Shown here in pieces: positions 7,295 to 16,066 of a DNA stretch of 64,000 nt. Positions within the stretch are counted from its first letter, which is position 1, and each line of letters opens with the position of its first letter. A program made the position numbers and the translations under genes. Under the pieces are notes generated by a model. That model saw only the letters and a program-made list of their open reading frames with translations. It did no database searches and was not told where the DNA came from. The DNA is from RGIG4097 sp964599875 (lineage in GTDB: Bacteria > Bacillota > Clostridia > Christensenellales > CAG-917), in assembly GCA_964599875.1 (NCBI GenBank), contig CAZRHE010000004.1:1-64000 (forward strand). The letters are read 5' to 3'.

Positions 7295-9346
7295 TTACGC
7301 CTTGAAATCGACGGTGACTTGACTGCCGTCGAGAACGACGGGATAGGACTTTCTTCTTCCGTCCGCGCCGAAAAACGAAACCGTGATTTCGGTGCGTTTT
7401 CTGCCGTAAAGCGGCGTTATCGTCAATCTATCGCGGTGGTTTTCAAACAAAATTCCGCTTCCGTCGTCATCGTTCGCTTCATATCGGTTTTCTCCCTCGT
7501 AAACTCTGACTTCGAGTTTGTCGAAAGATTGCGAATTCCCCTTTCTTTCGGCAATCAAAGGCACTATTCCGCCCTCTTTCACAAAAACGGGGATATAGTC
7601 GAGGGGAGATTCTATCTCATAAGTTTTGCCGCCTGCGTATCTCTCTCCCGTAAAGAAGTCCGTCCAGTTTCCCTTTGGCAAATACACCTTGGTAACGGCG
7701 ACGGATTTTCCTCTTTTCATAGGAGAAACGACGGGTGCGACGAGCATTTCGCTTCCGAAGAAATATTCGTCTTTCGCCTTGTATCCCTCTTTGGACTTGT
7801 CGAAATAATATATCGGCATCATAAGCGGCACGCCGTCCTTTGCCGTGCGCACGTTGGCAGAATACAAATAAGGCAAAAGTCTATGGCGCAATCTCAAAAA
7901 GTCCGTTGCGATTTTCTCCGCTTTTTCGCCGTAAAGCCACGGCTCTTTGCTCCAAGACTTGTTGTTCGAATGTAGGCGGTTTATGGGTGAAAACACGCCG
8001 AATTGCAACCATCTGACGTACAATTCTGCATTCCCTCTGCCGAAAAGATGCCCGCCTATATCGTGCGACCACCAAGTGTAACCGACGTTCGAGGCGGTCG
8101 AAGTGAAATACGGCTGAATTTTAAGGCTCGTCCAAGTGACGCTCGTATCCCCCGAAAAGCCGAGAGGATAGCGATGAGAGCCTATCCCGGCGTATCTCGA
8201 AAGCACGAGAGGGGTGCGTCCGTTTCTGCCCGCGTCGAGAGTGTGATAATGGTTGAGTGCCCAAAGAGGGTCGAAACCTTTCAATTTCGACTTCGTGCCC
8301 TGTTGCCAATCTATCCACCAAAAATCCACGCCGTCGTCCTCGTAAGGATGATGCAAAACATCGAAATACGAGCGGATGAATTTCATGGAAGTGAAATCGA
8401 ATTCCACTTGTTTTTTCGTCGCGGGGTCTATGCCGTTTGCCCTTGCCATTTCGGGATATTGCTTTTCAAAATATCTAACGCCGTCGCAGGGGTGCAAATT
8501 CATGGTTATCGCAAGCCCTTTGTCCTTCAATTCGCGGAACATGGACTTGTAGTCGGGGAAAAGTTTTTCATTGAAAGTATACCCTGTCCAGCCTCTTCCC
8601 TGCCAACTCTTAAATTCCGCGTCTTTGGGCACGTCGCCGACAAGGTGCCAGTCCATATCTATCGTCGCGACGGTGAGCGGAATATCCTTTGCGGCGAATT
8701 CGTCCATAAGGTCGAGATACTCTTTTTGCGTGTAAACGTGATAGCGCGACCACCAGTTCCCGAGAGCATATTTAGGGAGTAGCGGAGTGAATCCTGTGAG
8801 TCCGTAAAACTCTTTAAGTCCGCCCAAATAATCGTCGTCGAATGCGAAAACGTACTTATCCGTCACCCCGTATTCGCGAGGGGAAACCGTGCCGTCCTCG
8901 TTCAAAAGCAGGGAATGAGAATCGTCGACTTCCGCAACGCCGGACGTAGCGAAAAGCCCGTCCCCCATTCGCACGTACAGAGTGTCGGGCTTAATCCAAC
9001 CAAGGGTAAAATCAAGAGTGCGCGCCGTACCTTTGAGGTTGATTCCGTGACGCGCGTCCCTCCAACCGTCCCCCTTTTTGACGAGAACGTTTGCAGTGTG
9101 CTTGTTGATGAAAAATTCCTTTTTAGCGGTCACAACACGCACTTCATCGTTCGTTCTCGTATACGTAAACTGCGGATTTGCAAAATTGCGATTCATCACG
9201 CATTGCGACGGCCTATCTTCGAACTTGCCCCCGACGACGTGTTCGAGGCGCAAGATTCTATCCGTAATCACGGTTATGCGAAAGTCCCCGTCCACTATCG
9301 TATTTTCGGATTTTGCGGGTGCGGGAGCAAAGCCGAATCTTTCCAT
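7295..9346 (-). CDS. Glycoside hydrolase family 31 alpha-glycosidase
   Basis: A 683-residue GH31 enzyme hydrolysing alpha-glucosides or alpha-xylosides. An N-terminal beta-sandwich (about 1-190) precedes the catalytic barrel. The nucleophile Asp346 lies in WWIDWQQG and the probable acid/base Asp400 in GFSGDTSVTW; both are GH31 signatures, though the nucleophile context WIDWQ differs from the common W-x-DMNE. The start at 9346 has AGGAGG at ideal distance; the frame opens 51 bases earlier inside the preceding gene. No signal peptide, so it acts on imported oligosaccharides. It follows the HTH-cupin regulator by 8 bp and is probably its regulated target. Exact substrate cannot be read. Confidence 0.9.
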   Translation of the reverse strand: MERFGFAPAPAKSENTIVDGDFRITVITDRILRLEHVVGGKFEDRPSQCVMNRNFANPQFTYTRTNDEVRVVTAKKEFFINKHTANVLVKKGDGWRDARHGINLKGTARTLDFTLGWIKPDTLYVRMGDGLFATSGVAEVDDSHSLLLNEDGTVSPREYGVTDKYVFAFDDDYLGGLKEFYGLTGFTPLLPKYALGNWWSRYHVYTQKEYLDLMDEFAAKDIPLTVATIDMDWHLVGDVPKDAEFKSWQGRGWTGYTFNEKLFPDYKSMFRELKDKGLAITMNLHPCDGVRYFEKQYPEMARANGIDPATKKQVEFDFTSMKFIRSYFDVLHHPYEDDGVDFWWIDWQQGTKSKLKGFDPLWALNHYHTLDAGRNGRTPLVLSRYAGIGSHRYPLGFSGDTSVTWTSLKIQPYFTSTASNVGYTWWSHDIGGHLFGRGNAELYVRWLQFGVFSPINRLHSNNKSWSKEPWLYGEKAEKIATDFLRLRHRLLPYLYSANVRTAKDGVPLMMPIYYFDKSKEGYKAKDEYFFGSEMLVAPVVSPMKRGKSVAVTKVYLPKGNWTDFFTGERYAGGKTYEIESPLDYIPVFVKEGGIVPLIAERKGNSQSFDKLEVRVYEGENRYEANDDDGSGILFENHRDRLTITPLYGRKRTEITVSFFGADGRRKSYPVVLDGSQVTVDFKA

Positions 9347-9354
9347 AATTCCTC

Positions 9355-9927
9355 CTATTCTTCTACGGGACGGAGCACGATTGCTATAAACTTGCAATCC
9401 TTTCCGCCGACGGCTATCATCCCGTGAGGCTGTCCGCTGTCGTAATACGCGGTGTCCCCTTCGCAGAGATATTCCGTCTTGCCGTTGACGACTATTTTGA
9501 GTTCGCCCTCGAGGACGTAATCCATTTCCTGTCCCTTGTGTGTGGACAGCGCAATGGGTTGTTCTTCGACCTCTTTGCTATAAGGCACGGAAACCAAAAA
9601 CGGATCCGCAGTGCGTCCGCGGAAGTTTTGGGCAAGGTGCTCGTATCTGAACGAGTGACGTCTTTCGGTCAACACGCCCTGCCCTGCACGGACTATGCTA
9701 TAACTCGAAAGTTTCGGCGTATGCCCCGTCAGAAGCGCGGTCACGTCAACTCCGAATTTGCCTGCGCAATTATATAAGAAAGTGACCGAAAAATCCCTTT
9801 CTCCCTCCTCGTATTCGAGGTAAGTTTTTTCATCGACGCCGGTCACGGCGCACATTTCTTCTACGCTAATCTCGGTGATTTCCCTCAGTGCTTTCAATCT
9901 TTCTGCTATTTCTGCCGTCTTTGACAT
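9355..9927 (-). CDS. XRE-family HTH regulator with C-terminal cupin domain
   Basis: A 190-residue transcription regulator. Residues about 5-65 form a Cro/C1-type helix-turn-helix with the GVDEKTYLEYEEGERDFSV segment, and residues 110-190 form a cupin barrel (GQEMDYVLEGELKIVVNG, then HGMIAVGG). This architecture, as in PuuR-like proteins, senses a small ligand in the cupin. The ATG at 9927 has GGAG five bases before it; a GTG two codons upstream overlaps that site. It is transcribed from a consensus promoter whose leader contains two palindromes, probable self-binding sites, and it is followed directly by the GH31 gene. Confidence 0.9.
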   Translation of the reverse strand: MSKTAEIAERLKALREITEISVEEMCAVTGVDEKTYLEYEEGERDFSVTFLYNCAGKFGVDVTALLTGHTPKLSSYSIVRAGQGVLTERRHSFRYEHLAQNFRGRTADPFLVSVPYSKEVEEQPIALSTHKGQEMDYVLEGELKIVVNGKTEYLCEGDTAYYDSGQPHGMIAVGGKDCKFIAIVLRPVEE

Positions 9928-9939
9928 TTTCACTCCGAA

Positions 9940-9954
9940 GCGACGAATCGTCGC
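9940..9954. promoter_or_regulatory. Palindrome in the leader of the HTH-cupin gene
   Basis: GCGACGAATCGTCGC is a near-perfect 15 bp palindrome immediately before the ribosome binding site of the regulator gene, a good candidate operator or translational hairpin. Confidence 0.45.
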
Positions 9955-9959
9955 AATTT

Positions 9960-9976
9960 ACTTTATTGCATAAAGT
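9960..9976. promoter_or_regulatory. Second palindrome, at the transcription start of the regulator
   Basis: ACTTTATTGCATAAAGT has 7-bp inverted arms and lies immediately downstream of the -10 box, where a bound repressor would block transcription. Confidence 0.45.
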
Positions 9977-10005
9977 ATTGTAGCAAACGAGGTATCCGTT
10001 GTCAA
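9977..10005 (-). promoter_or_regulatory. Promoter of the HTH-cupin / GH31 operon
   Basis: TTGACA, 17 bp, TACAAT on the minus strand. Its -35 box overlaps that of the divergent glmS promoter. Confidence 0.75.
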
Positions 10006-10028
10006 TAGCGAAGGTTTTTTCATAAGAT
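9999..10028 (+). promoter_or_regulatory. Probable glmS promoter
   Basis: TTGTCA, 18 bp and TAAGAT, giving a leader of only about 10 nt. There is no room for a glmS ribozyme, which many Firmicutes carry upstream of this gene. Confidence 0.4.
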
Positions 10029-10043
10029 AGTCACGGGTGAATT

Positions 10044-11768
10044 ATGTGCGGAATTATAGGTGTTTCGAGCAACCGAAAAATCAAATCAATTCTTCTCGAC
10101 GGGCTGCGCACCCTCGAATATAGAGGATACGACAGTGCTGGCGTCGCTTTCGGCGGCGACGAGTTGTCCGTTTTCAAATGCGGAGACAGAGTGAATAAAC
10201 TCTATTCAGTCATCCCCGAAAACGCGGACGGGAGGGTCGGAATCGGACATACTCGGTGGGCAACGCACGGAGAAGTGTCCGAAAAAAACGCTCATCCGCA
10301 CTCCTCTCCCAACGGTGAATTTGCAGTCGTACATAACGGAATAATTGAAAACTACTCCGCACTGAAAACAAGTCTTCTCGTCGACGGAGAAATCTTCTCG
10401 TCCGACACGGACAGCGAAATCATAGCGCACCTACTTGAAAAAAACTACGACGGAGATATGCTTTCCGCCGTCGAAAAAACGGCGAGCGAACTAATTGGTT
10501 CCGCCACTTTCCTTGCCATAAAACGCGGGGACGACAATATATATTGCGTGCGAAAAGGGACCGCCCTCGTAGTCGGAGAAAGCGAAATAGGCGGATTTGT
10601 CGCAAGCGACGCTTTGGCACTGCAAAACTATTGCAAATTTGAAAGCGTGCTTTGCGACGGCGACGTTGCAGTCGTAGGGAAAAACGGCGTTAAAGTTTTT
10701 GCGGGCGGGAAAGAAGTCGAAAGAGAAAAGATTCCGTTTTTCCAAAAATCCCCCGTGAAGTGCGACTGCCATATGAAAAGCGAAATCGAAGAAATCCCGA
10801 CCGCCCTTGAAAACGCATATCTGTCTTTTGAAAGGTTGTCGCAAGAGTGCATCGACGATATAAAGCAATCGTCGCGCATAGCGATTTTTGCTTGCGGGAC
10901 GGCTTATCACGCGGGACTGTACGGGAAATACGTTTTTGAAAAAATCGCGAATATTCCCACGGGCGTTTATATCGCAAGCGAAGCGGACGAGGTCGAATTT
11001 CTCTCCCCCGACGTCTTTTCGATTTTCATAAGCCAAAGCGGCGAAACGGCGGATACTCTGTCCGCACTCAAAACCTGTAAACGAAAAGGACTTAAAACCC
11101 TTGCGATTACGAACGTGCCGCTGAGTACGATTACTTTCGAGGCGGACTACTCTATTCTTACCGACGCAGGCGCGGAAATCGCGGTTGCCGCGACGAAGTC
11201 TTATAACTGTCAACTTCTCGCGCTATATCTTCTTGCGATGAAAACGGCGGGAAAATGCGTATTGAATTGTATGGTGCAAAGTCTGATTTCATCCGCGGCG
11301 GCAATGGTAAAATCGACCGCGATATCCGAAAACGCAACCGCCAAAAAATTATTTTTCATCGGCAAAGGCAGGGATGAAATCACCGCAAAAGAGGGCGCGC
11401 TGAAATTCAAAGAAATAACCTACAAAATGACGGACGCATATCCGTCGGGAGAATTGAAACACGGCGCGATCGCGCTCGTCGACGAAACCTCTCTCGTCGT
11501 CGCGGTGGTCACGGATTTGAAAGACAAGGAGCGGACTTCGGCTACGATTAAGGAATTGAAAACACGGAAAGCGACCGTCGTCGCACTGTCCGCAGTCGGA
11601 GACGTCGGTGCGGATGAAACCGTTTTTCTTCCCCCGCAAGACGACGAAAAATTGTATCCTTTGCTTGCGATTATACCCCTTCAAAAACTTGCGCTTTCCT
11701 CGTCACTTGCCCTTGGCATAAACCCTGACAAGCCGCGGAATCTTGCAAAAAGCGTCACGGTGATTTAA
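10044..11768 (+). CDS. glmS: Glucosamine-fructose-6-phosphate aminotransferase
   Basis: Makes glucosamine-6-phosphate from fructose-6-phosphate and glutamine, the first step to UDP-GlcNAc for the cell wall. The 574-residue chain has the catalytic Cys2 after Met (MCGIIGV), the glutaminase motifs GHTRWATHG and NAHPH, then two SIS sugar-isomerase domains (from about 265 and 430), with SQSGETADT and the conserved C-terminal PRNLAKSVTV. It is about 30 residues shorter than the usual 600 because of small deletions, not truncation. GGTGA precedes the ATG. It has its own terminator. NagA at 39.7 kb supplies the same sugar phosphate from the catabolic side. Confidence 0.97.
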   Translation: MCGIIGVSSNRKIKSILLDGLRTLEYRGYDSAGVAFGGDELSVFKCGDRVNKLYSVIPENADGRVGIGHTRWATHGEVSEKNAHPHSSPNGEFAVVHNGIIENYSALKTSLLVDGEIFSSDTDSEIIAHLLEKNYDGDMLSAVEKTASELIGSATFLAIKRGDDNIYCVRKGTALVVGESEIGGFVASDALALQNYCKFESVLCDGDVAVVGKNGVKVFAGGKEVEREKIPFFQKSPVKCDCHMKSEIEEIPTALENAYLSFERLSQECIDDIKQSSRIAIFACGTAYHAGLYGKYVFEKIANIPTGVYIASEADEVEFLSPDVFSIFISQSGETADTLSALKTCKRKGLKTLAITNVPLSTITFEADYSILTDAGAEIAVAATKSYNCQLLALYLLAMKTAGKCVLNCMVQSLISSAAAMVKSTAISENATAKKLFFIGKGRDEITAKEGALKFKEITYKMTDAYPSGELKHGAIALVDETSLVVAVVTDLKDKERTSATIKELKTRKATVVALSAVGDVGADETVFLPPQDDEKLYPLLAIIPLQKLALSSSLALGINPDKPRNLAKSVTVI

Positions 11769-11791
11769 CGCATCAAAATTCAAACATAACG

Positions 11792-11837
11792 AAAAACGGC
11801 ATTTATCACGCGATATCGTGCGGATAAACGCCGTTTT
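11792..11837. terminator. Shared terminator of glmS and the Sir2 gene
   Basis: Long inverted repeat with AAAACGGC and GCCGTTTT ends and inner TTTATC/GATAAA pairing. Runs of A and T on either side let it act in both directions between convergent genes. Confidence 0.75.
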
Positions 11838-11849
11838 ATGTTGGCTTTA

Positions 11850-12590
11850 TTATTTCATCAAATCATGCACGACTTTCGTCACGTCCTCGTGGAACGCTAT
11901 ATCAGCGCGATAATCGACGTCCGTTTCTCCCTTGTTTATAAGGATAAGGCGAGAGCCGTTGAAATAATCCACGAGTGCCGCCGCGGGATGCACGACGAGA
12001 GAAGTTCCCACAACGAACATTACGTCTGCGTGCGATATCGCATATGCGGCTCCGTTCCAAACGTCTTCGTCGAGTCCCTCTTCGTATAGCACGACGTCAG
12101 GGTGTATTCTTCCTCCGCATTCGTCGCAAAGAGGCACGCCTTCGTCCTCCATAACGTAGTCGAGATCGAAGAATTTCCCGCACACCATACAATGATTGCG
12201 ATACACGCTTCCGTGAAGTTCGTATACCCTGTTCGCGCCCGCCGCCTGATGAAGTCCGTCTATGTTTTGCGTGACGGTGGCGTATAGTTTTCCTTGCCTT
12301 TCAAGGTCTGCAAAATACTCGTGCGCGATATTGGGCTCCGCGGACTTATACACCATTTTGTTTCGATAGAAGTTGAAGAATTCCTCTCCCTCTCTCATAA
12401 AACACGTATTCGACAACATATACTCCGCGCTATAATCTCCGTACGGCGTTTCATATAAACCGTTTTCGCTTCTGAAATCGGGGATACCGCTCGGCACGGA
12501 TATTCCCGCGCCCGTAAACAACACTCCGCGTTTCATGTTTGCGACGATTGATTTAAGTTCTTCGATTTTGCTTTGATAATCGTTTTGCAT
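11850..12590 (-). CDS. NAD-dependent protein deacylase, Sir2 family
   Basis: A 246-residue sirtuin that removes acetyl or other acyl groups from protein lysines using NAD. The motifs are complete: FTGAGISVPSGIPDFR for NAD binding, TQNIDGLH with the catalytic His, the zinc site CMVCGK and CDECGG, and VGTSLVVHPAA. The length is that of bacterial CobB-type proteins without N-terminal extension. The ATG is preceded by GAGGTGG and a good promoter, and it is transcribed divergently from the aminotransferase. Nothing in the context identifies its target proteins. Confidence 0.95.
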   Translation of the reverse strand: MQNDYQSKIEELKSIVANMKRGVLFTGAGISVPSGIPDFRSENGLYETPYGDYSAEYMLSNTCFMREGEEFFNFYRNKMVYKSAEPNIAHEYFADLERQGKLYATVTQNIDGLHQAAGANRVYELHGSVYRNHCMVCGKFFDLDYVMEDEGVPLCDECGGRIHPDVVLYEEGLDEDVWNGAAYAISHADVMFVVGTSLVVHPAAALVDYFNGSRLILINKGETDVDYRADIAFHEDVTKVVHDLMK

Positions 12591-12607
12591 AATCCACCTC
12601 TAAATTT

Positions 12608-12636
12608 ATTGTATCACACTTAAAAGCATTATTCAA
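12608..12636 (-). promoter_or_regulatory. Promoter of the Sir2 gene
   Basis: TTGAAT, 17 bp, TACAAT on the minus strand, with a short leader containing GAGGTGG. Confidence 0.65.
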
Positions 12637-12683
12637 TACTTGCCTAAAAATCGGATAGGTGTTAACATAATATAGAGGTGAAT

Positions 12684-13883
12684 ATGAACAATATCTTCAA
12701 CGAAAAAATGCACGAATTAGGCTCTCACAGAAGCGTCATCAGAGAGTTGTTCGAATACGGCAAAAAGCGCGCCGCCGAAGTCGGAGCGGAAAACGTGTAC
12801 GACTTTTCACTCGGCAATCCCAACGTCCCCGCCCCCGAATGCGTGCGAGATGAAATTATCCGTCTTGCGAATATTCCCGACAGCACGACCATACACGGAT
12901 ATACGTCGGCGCAAGGGGATGCGGTCGTGCGCGGAACAATCGCCGCAGACTTAAATCGCCGTTTCAAAGCGACCTTCGATAAGGATTATATCTATATGAC
13001 TTGCGGTGCGGCGGCGTCTTTAACGATTACCCTTCGCGCGCTTGCAAGGGAGGATGACGAATTTATAGTATTCGCACCGTTTTTCCCGGAATACAGAGTT
13101 TTCGTGGAAGGCGTTGGCGCAACGCTCAAAGTCGTGCCCTTCGTCGAGCCCGAATTTACCCCCGATTTCGACGCGTTTGAAAAGGCTATCACTACGCACA
13201 CGAAAGGAGTTATCGTCAACAGCCCCAACAACCCGTCGGGAGCGGTTTACGATGAAAACACTATTGCTAAAATCGCGGAAATCCTTTCTAACAAGCAAAA
13301 GGAATATTCGTCGTCTATTTTCCTGATTGCAGACGAGCCGTATCGCGAAATCGTCTACGACGGAAAGACCGCGCCTTTTATCCCCGAATACTACGACAAC
13401 ACCGTGGTTTGCTATTCTTTCTCGAAATCTCTCTCCCTACCCGGCGAGCGCATAGGCTATATAGCGATTCCGAATACTCTCGACGGGAAAGAGCAATTCT
13501 ACCCCGCAATCTGCGGAGCGGGCAGAGTTTTAGGATACGTCTGTGCTCCCAGCCTTATGCAAAAAGTCGTCGCAGAATGCATAAACGCAGTCCCCGACGT
13601 CGCCGCATACAAGCGCAATCGCGACCTTCTCTACGGCGCTCTCACCGAAATTGGCTATGAATGCGTGCGCCCCGACGGAGCGTTTTATCTCTTCGTGAAA
13701 GCACTTGAAAAGGATGCAAACGCTTTCTCCGACCGCGCGAAAGAATACGGACTTCTTCTCGTCCCCGGCGACAGTTTCTCCGCTCCCGGATATATCCGCG
13801 CGTCGTATTGCGTGAGCGAAGATATGATTCGCCGCTCTATCCCTGCGTTCAAACAGTTGTTTGAAAGTTACTCTCGCAAATAA
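12684..13883 (+). CDS. Pyridoxal-phosphate aminotransferase, class I/II
   Basis: A 399-residue PLP enzyme of fold type I. The lysine that forms the Schiff base lies in YSFSKSLSLPGERIGY near residue 250, preceded by NSPNNPSGAVY and the cofactor-binding LIADEPYREIVY. An N-terminal FSLGNPNVPAPE segment fits the aspartate/aromatic aminotransferase group. AGAGGTGAAT precedes the ATG at 12684; a GTG two codons earlier overlaps that site. A weak promoter (TTGCCT, 17 bp, TAACAT) lies upstream. It stands alone with its own terminator, so the amino donor and product cannot be inferred from context. Confidence 0.9.
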   Translation: MNNIFNEKMHELGSHRSVIRELFEYGKKRAAEVGAENVYDFSLGNPNVPAPECVRDEIIRLANIPDSTTIHGYTSAQGDAVVRGTIAADLNRRFKATFDKDYIYMTCGAAASLTITLRALAREDDEFIVFAPFFPEYRVFVEGVGATLKVVPFVEPEFTPDFDAFEKAITTHTKGVIVNSPNNPSGAVYDENTIAKIAEILSNKQKEYSSSIFLIADEPYREIVYDGKTAPFIPEYYDNTVVCYSFSKSLSLPGERIGYIAIPNTLDGKEQFYPAICGAGRVLGYVCAPSLMQKVVAECINAVPDVAAYKRNRDLLYGALTEIGYECVRPDGAFYLFVKALEKDANAFSDRAKEYGLLLVPGDSFSAPGYIRASYCVSEDMIRRSIPAFKQLFESYSRK

Positions 13884-13894
13884 CCTTACAAGCA

Positions 13895-13922
13895 AAAACG
13901 CTCGTCGTCGGACGAGCGTTTT
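13895..13922 (+). terminator. Terminator of the aminotransferase gene
   Basis: AAAACGCTCGTC and GACGAGCGTTTT arms with a 4-nt loop and a following T-rich stretch. Confidence 0.8.
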
Positions 13923-14005
13923 ATTTTGTCTTATTTAATTCAAGCGCACCGACGATTAAAAATCACTTCTCATATCGGCCTCTATTGCTGACGGTTGCAC
14001 CCGAG

Positions 14006-14032
14006 CAAAAAAAGACACGGCGTCGCCGTGTC
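14006..14032 (-). terminator. Terminator of the DegV-family gene
   Basis: GACACGG and CCGTGTC arms around CGTCG, followed on the minus strand by seven T residues, just after the gene's stop codon. Confidence 0.8.
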
Positions 14033-14038
14033 TAAACT

Positions 14039-14968
14039 TTATTTCGTTTTGTTTTTGATATTGCTGATAACATCCTCGACCTCTTCGGTTATGCGTTTGC
14101 GACGAGGCTTGCCCATGAAGAATACGACGAGTGCGTTGTAGCCTGCGTTGCCCGAAACGAGGCGGTCTATATATCCGAATTTGATAGGCACGTCACCTGC
14201 AAATTCTTTGATTTTTTCGGCAAGCAAATCGGCGTCGGGTTGATTGCAGGTGTGCTCCACGAGAATGAAATCGTTTGCATCGGGCTCATAGTATTCACGG
14301 AAATATTTCACCATATCCGCCATAGCCTTTTTTCTGCCCATAGCCTTGCCGAGCAAACCTACCTTGCCGTTGTTATCCAACTCAAAAACGGGTTTTATCT
14401 GCATAATCATACCGAGTAAAGTGGCAATTGTGGAAATACGTCCGCTATGCTTCAAGTTCTTTATGTCGTCTACTATAAAGATATTGTGCGCACGCAACTT
14501 GTTTTCTTCAATCCATTCGATGACCTCGTCCATAGACGCGCCCGCGTCTTGCATTTTCTTTGCGTAGTAAACGAGAAGTCCTTCACTGCCCGCGCCCGAA
14601 AGCGTATCGACCGCTTCCAGTCTTCTGTCGGGGTACTCCTCGCGAAGTTCCTTTATGACCGCGACCATGCTGTCGTAACTTCCGCTCATACCCGAAGAGA
14701 AAGAGATGAAAAGCATATCCATCCCCGATTCGTCAAGTGCTTTTTTGAACATATTGTACGCCGTCACGCGATTGACTTGCGCGGTGTTGACAAGGTGTCC
14801 TTCTTTCAGCATTTGATAGTAGTCGGGATAAGAGGGGCACTCCTCTTCAAACTCGTATTGTTTGCCGTTGATGACGAAAGGCATGGGAAGCATTGTCGTC
14901 GGATGTTCTTCATAGTAGCCGAAGTAAAGGTCTGCGGCGTTGTCTGTGACGATGATATAATCGCTCAT
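14039..14968 (-). CDS. DegV family fatty-acid-binding protein
   Basis: A 309-residue DegV-type protein. Family members bind long-chain fatty acids and the FakB subset presents them to the kinase FakA; no FakA is visible here. Typical features are IVTDNAADL at the start, FISFSSGMSGSY (fatty-acid head-group Ser region) near 90, and a DIKNLKHSGRIS motif near 170. The start at 14968 has GGGAG before it; an upstream ATG at 14986 is unlikely. A promoter and terminator frame the gene as a single transcript. Confidence 0.9.
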   Translation of the reverse strand: MSDYIIVTDNAADLYFGYYEEHPTTMLPMPFVINGKQYEFEEECPSYPDYYQMLKEGHLVNTAQVNRVTAYNMFKKALDESGMDMLFISFSSGMSGSYDSMVAVIKELREEYPDRRLEAVDTLSGAGSEGLLVYYAKKMQDAGASMDEVIEWIEENKLRAHNIFIVDDIKNLKHSGRISTIATLLGMIMQIKPVFELDNNGKVGLLGKAMGRKKAMADMVKYFREYYEPDANDFILVEHTCNQPDADLLAEKIKEFAGDVPIKFGYIDRLVSGNAGYNALVVFFMGKPRRKRITEEVEDVISNIKNKTK

Positions 14969-15013
14969 ATTTCTCCCTTGATGCAAAATTACACGCTTTG
15001 TGTGTTTTTGTAT

Positions 15014-15042
15014 ATTGTAACACCTCGTCGCGAAATTGTCTA
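15014..15042 (-). promoter_or_regulatory. Promoter of the DegV-family gene
   Basis: TAGACA, 17 bp, TACAAT on the minus strand. Confidence 0.6.
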
Positions 15043-15108
15043 CACAATATTGATTTTATCCGCTTTTCGGACATTTTGTTAAAATTTCGGATTTCTTTCG
15101 GATTTCTC

Positions 15109-15137
15109 TTGCGCGCGTACGCGCACCCGTTTATAAT
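15109..15137 (+). promoter_or_regulatory. Promoter directly abutting the tyrosine phosphatase ATG
   Basis: TTGCGC, 17 bp, TATAAT. The -10 box ends 7 bp before the ATG, so the start site is expected at the initiation codon itself, giving a leaderless transcript. The spacer contains the palindrome GCGCGTACGCGC. Confidence 0.65.
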
Positions 15138-15144
15138 ATGGGAT

Positions 15145-15915
15145 ATGAAAAAAGACAGAATTACGTTAGACAACTTCCGCGATTTCGGAAACCTGACTGC
15201 GGGCGACGGAAGAAAATTCAAGGACGGAAAGATTTTCCGCTCCGCATCCCTGCACGCGAAAACTTCCGCGGACAAATACTTTCTCGACTCCTTAAACTTG
15301 GACGCCATATTCGACTTCCGCACGGACACCGAGATAAAAGAATCCCCCGACTACGTCCCCGACGGCACGGAGCATATCCCCCTTTCCATTCTCAAACAGG
15401 AAATGGGCAACTCTATCGTCTTCACCAAGAAAACGAAACTGGGGCTTCTCACCGCAACTCCCGAGCAAATGCAAGGGCTGATATCCATCGTCACGGACAC
15501 CTATCGCGATATGCCGTTTGCAGAGGGCTACAACCGCATATTCGAGCGCATGGACAAGGGGGAAACAATTCTCTTCCACTGTACCGCGGGCAAGGATAGG
15601 ACGGGCGTATGTGCGATGATAATCGAACTCGCATTCGGAAGAAACCTTGAAGATATAAAATGCGAGTATATGCTCTCCAACGACTATCGCGCGGACACGA
15701 ACAAAAAATTATACAATATTATGAAATTCTTCCACGTGCCAAAACATTCCTTAGATGCGTGCATGTACGCCCTAACCAACCACGAAGAAAACTTCGACGT
15801 TGCGGTGGACGTAATCCTATCCGGATACGGCACCTTTGAAAACTATCTTGAAAAGGTCTATTCAATAACTCCCGAAAGAGTGGCGCGCTGGGCTGAATAC
15901 TATCTCGAAAAATAA
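15145..15915 (+). CDS. Protein tyrosine/serine phosphatase
   Basis: A 256-residue phosphatase of the bacterial PTP family related to LipA/MptpB-type enzymes. The catalytic P-loop HCTAGKDRTG (Cys then Arg five residues later) is near residue 150, with an N-terminal FRDFGNL and KIFRSASLH pattern typical of this family and a FDFRTD segment. The frame remains open upstream, but the start is set by family homology and by the promoter, which leaves no room for a leader or Shine-Dalgarno site. It could act on phosphoproteins or phosphoinositides; substrate is unknown. A terminator follows. Confidence 0.88.
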   Translation: MKKDRITLDNFRDFGNLTAGDGRKFKDGKIFRSASLHAKTSADKYFLDSLNLDAIFDFRTDTEIKESPDYVPDGTEHIPLSILKQEMGNSIVFTKKTKLGLLTATPEQMQGLISIVTDTYRDMPFAEGYNRIFERMDKGETILFHCTAGKDRTGVCAMIIELAFGRNLEDIKCEYMLSNDYRADTNKKLYNIMKFFHVPKHSLDACMYALTNHEENFDVAVDVILSGYGTFENYLEKVYSITPERVARWAEYYLEK

Positions 15916-15934
15916 CCATTCGCAAACAAACGAT

Positions 15935-15966
15935 AAATCCCGACTGCACGGTCGGGATTTATTTTA
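15935..15966 (+). terminator. Terminator of the tyrosine phosphatase gene
   Basis: AAATCCCGAC and GTCGGGATTT arms followed by ATTTTATT. Confidence 0.75.
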
Positions 15967-16020
15967 TTAGCGGATTATATTTTCAAAGTTATTGCTTACT
16001 GCGTGATTCATAGTCGTATA

Positions 16021-16051
16021 AAAAAGGCACTTCGCGTGAAGTGCCTTTTTT
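16021..16051 (-). terminator. Terminator of the PrsA-like lipoprotein gene
   Basis: AAAAAGGCACTTC and GAAGTGCCTTTTT arms with a 4-nt loop, directly after the gene on the minus strand. Confidence 0.8.
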
Positions 16052-16066
16052 GCGAATTACTTTTAA

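Noticed and set aside
9960..10043. Possible glmS ribozyme before glmS
   Set aside because: Only about 80 bp of mostly promoter sequence separate the divergent genes; the ribozyme needs roughly 150 nt or more and its core is not seen.
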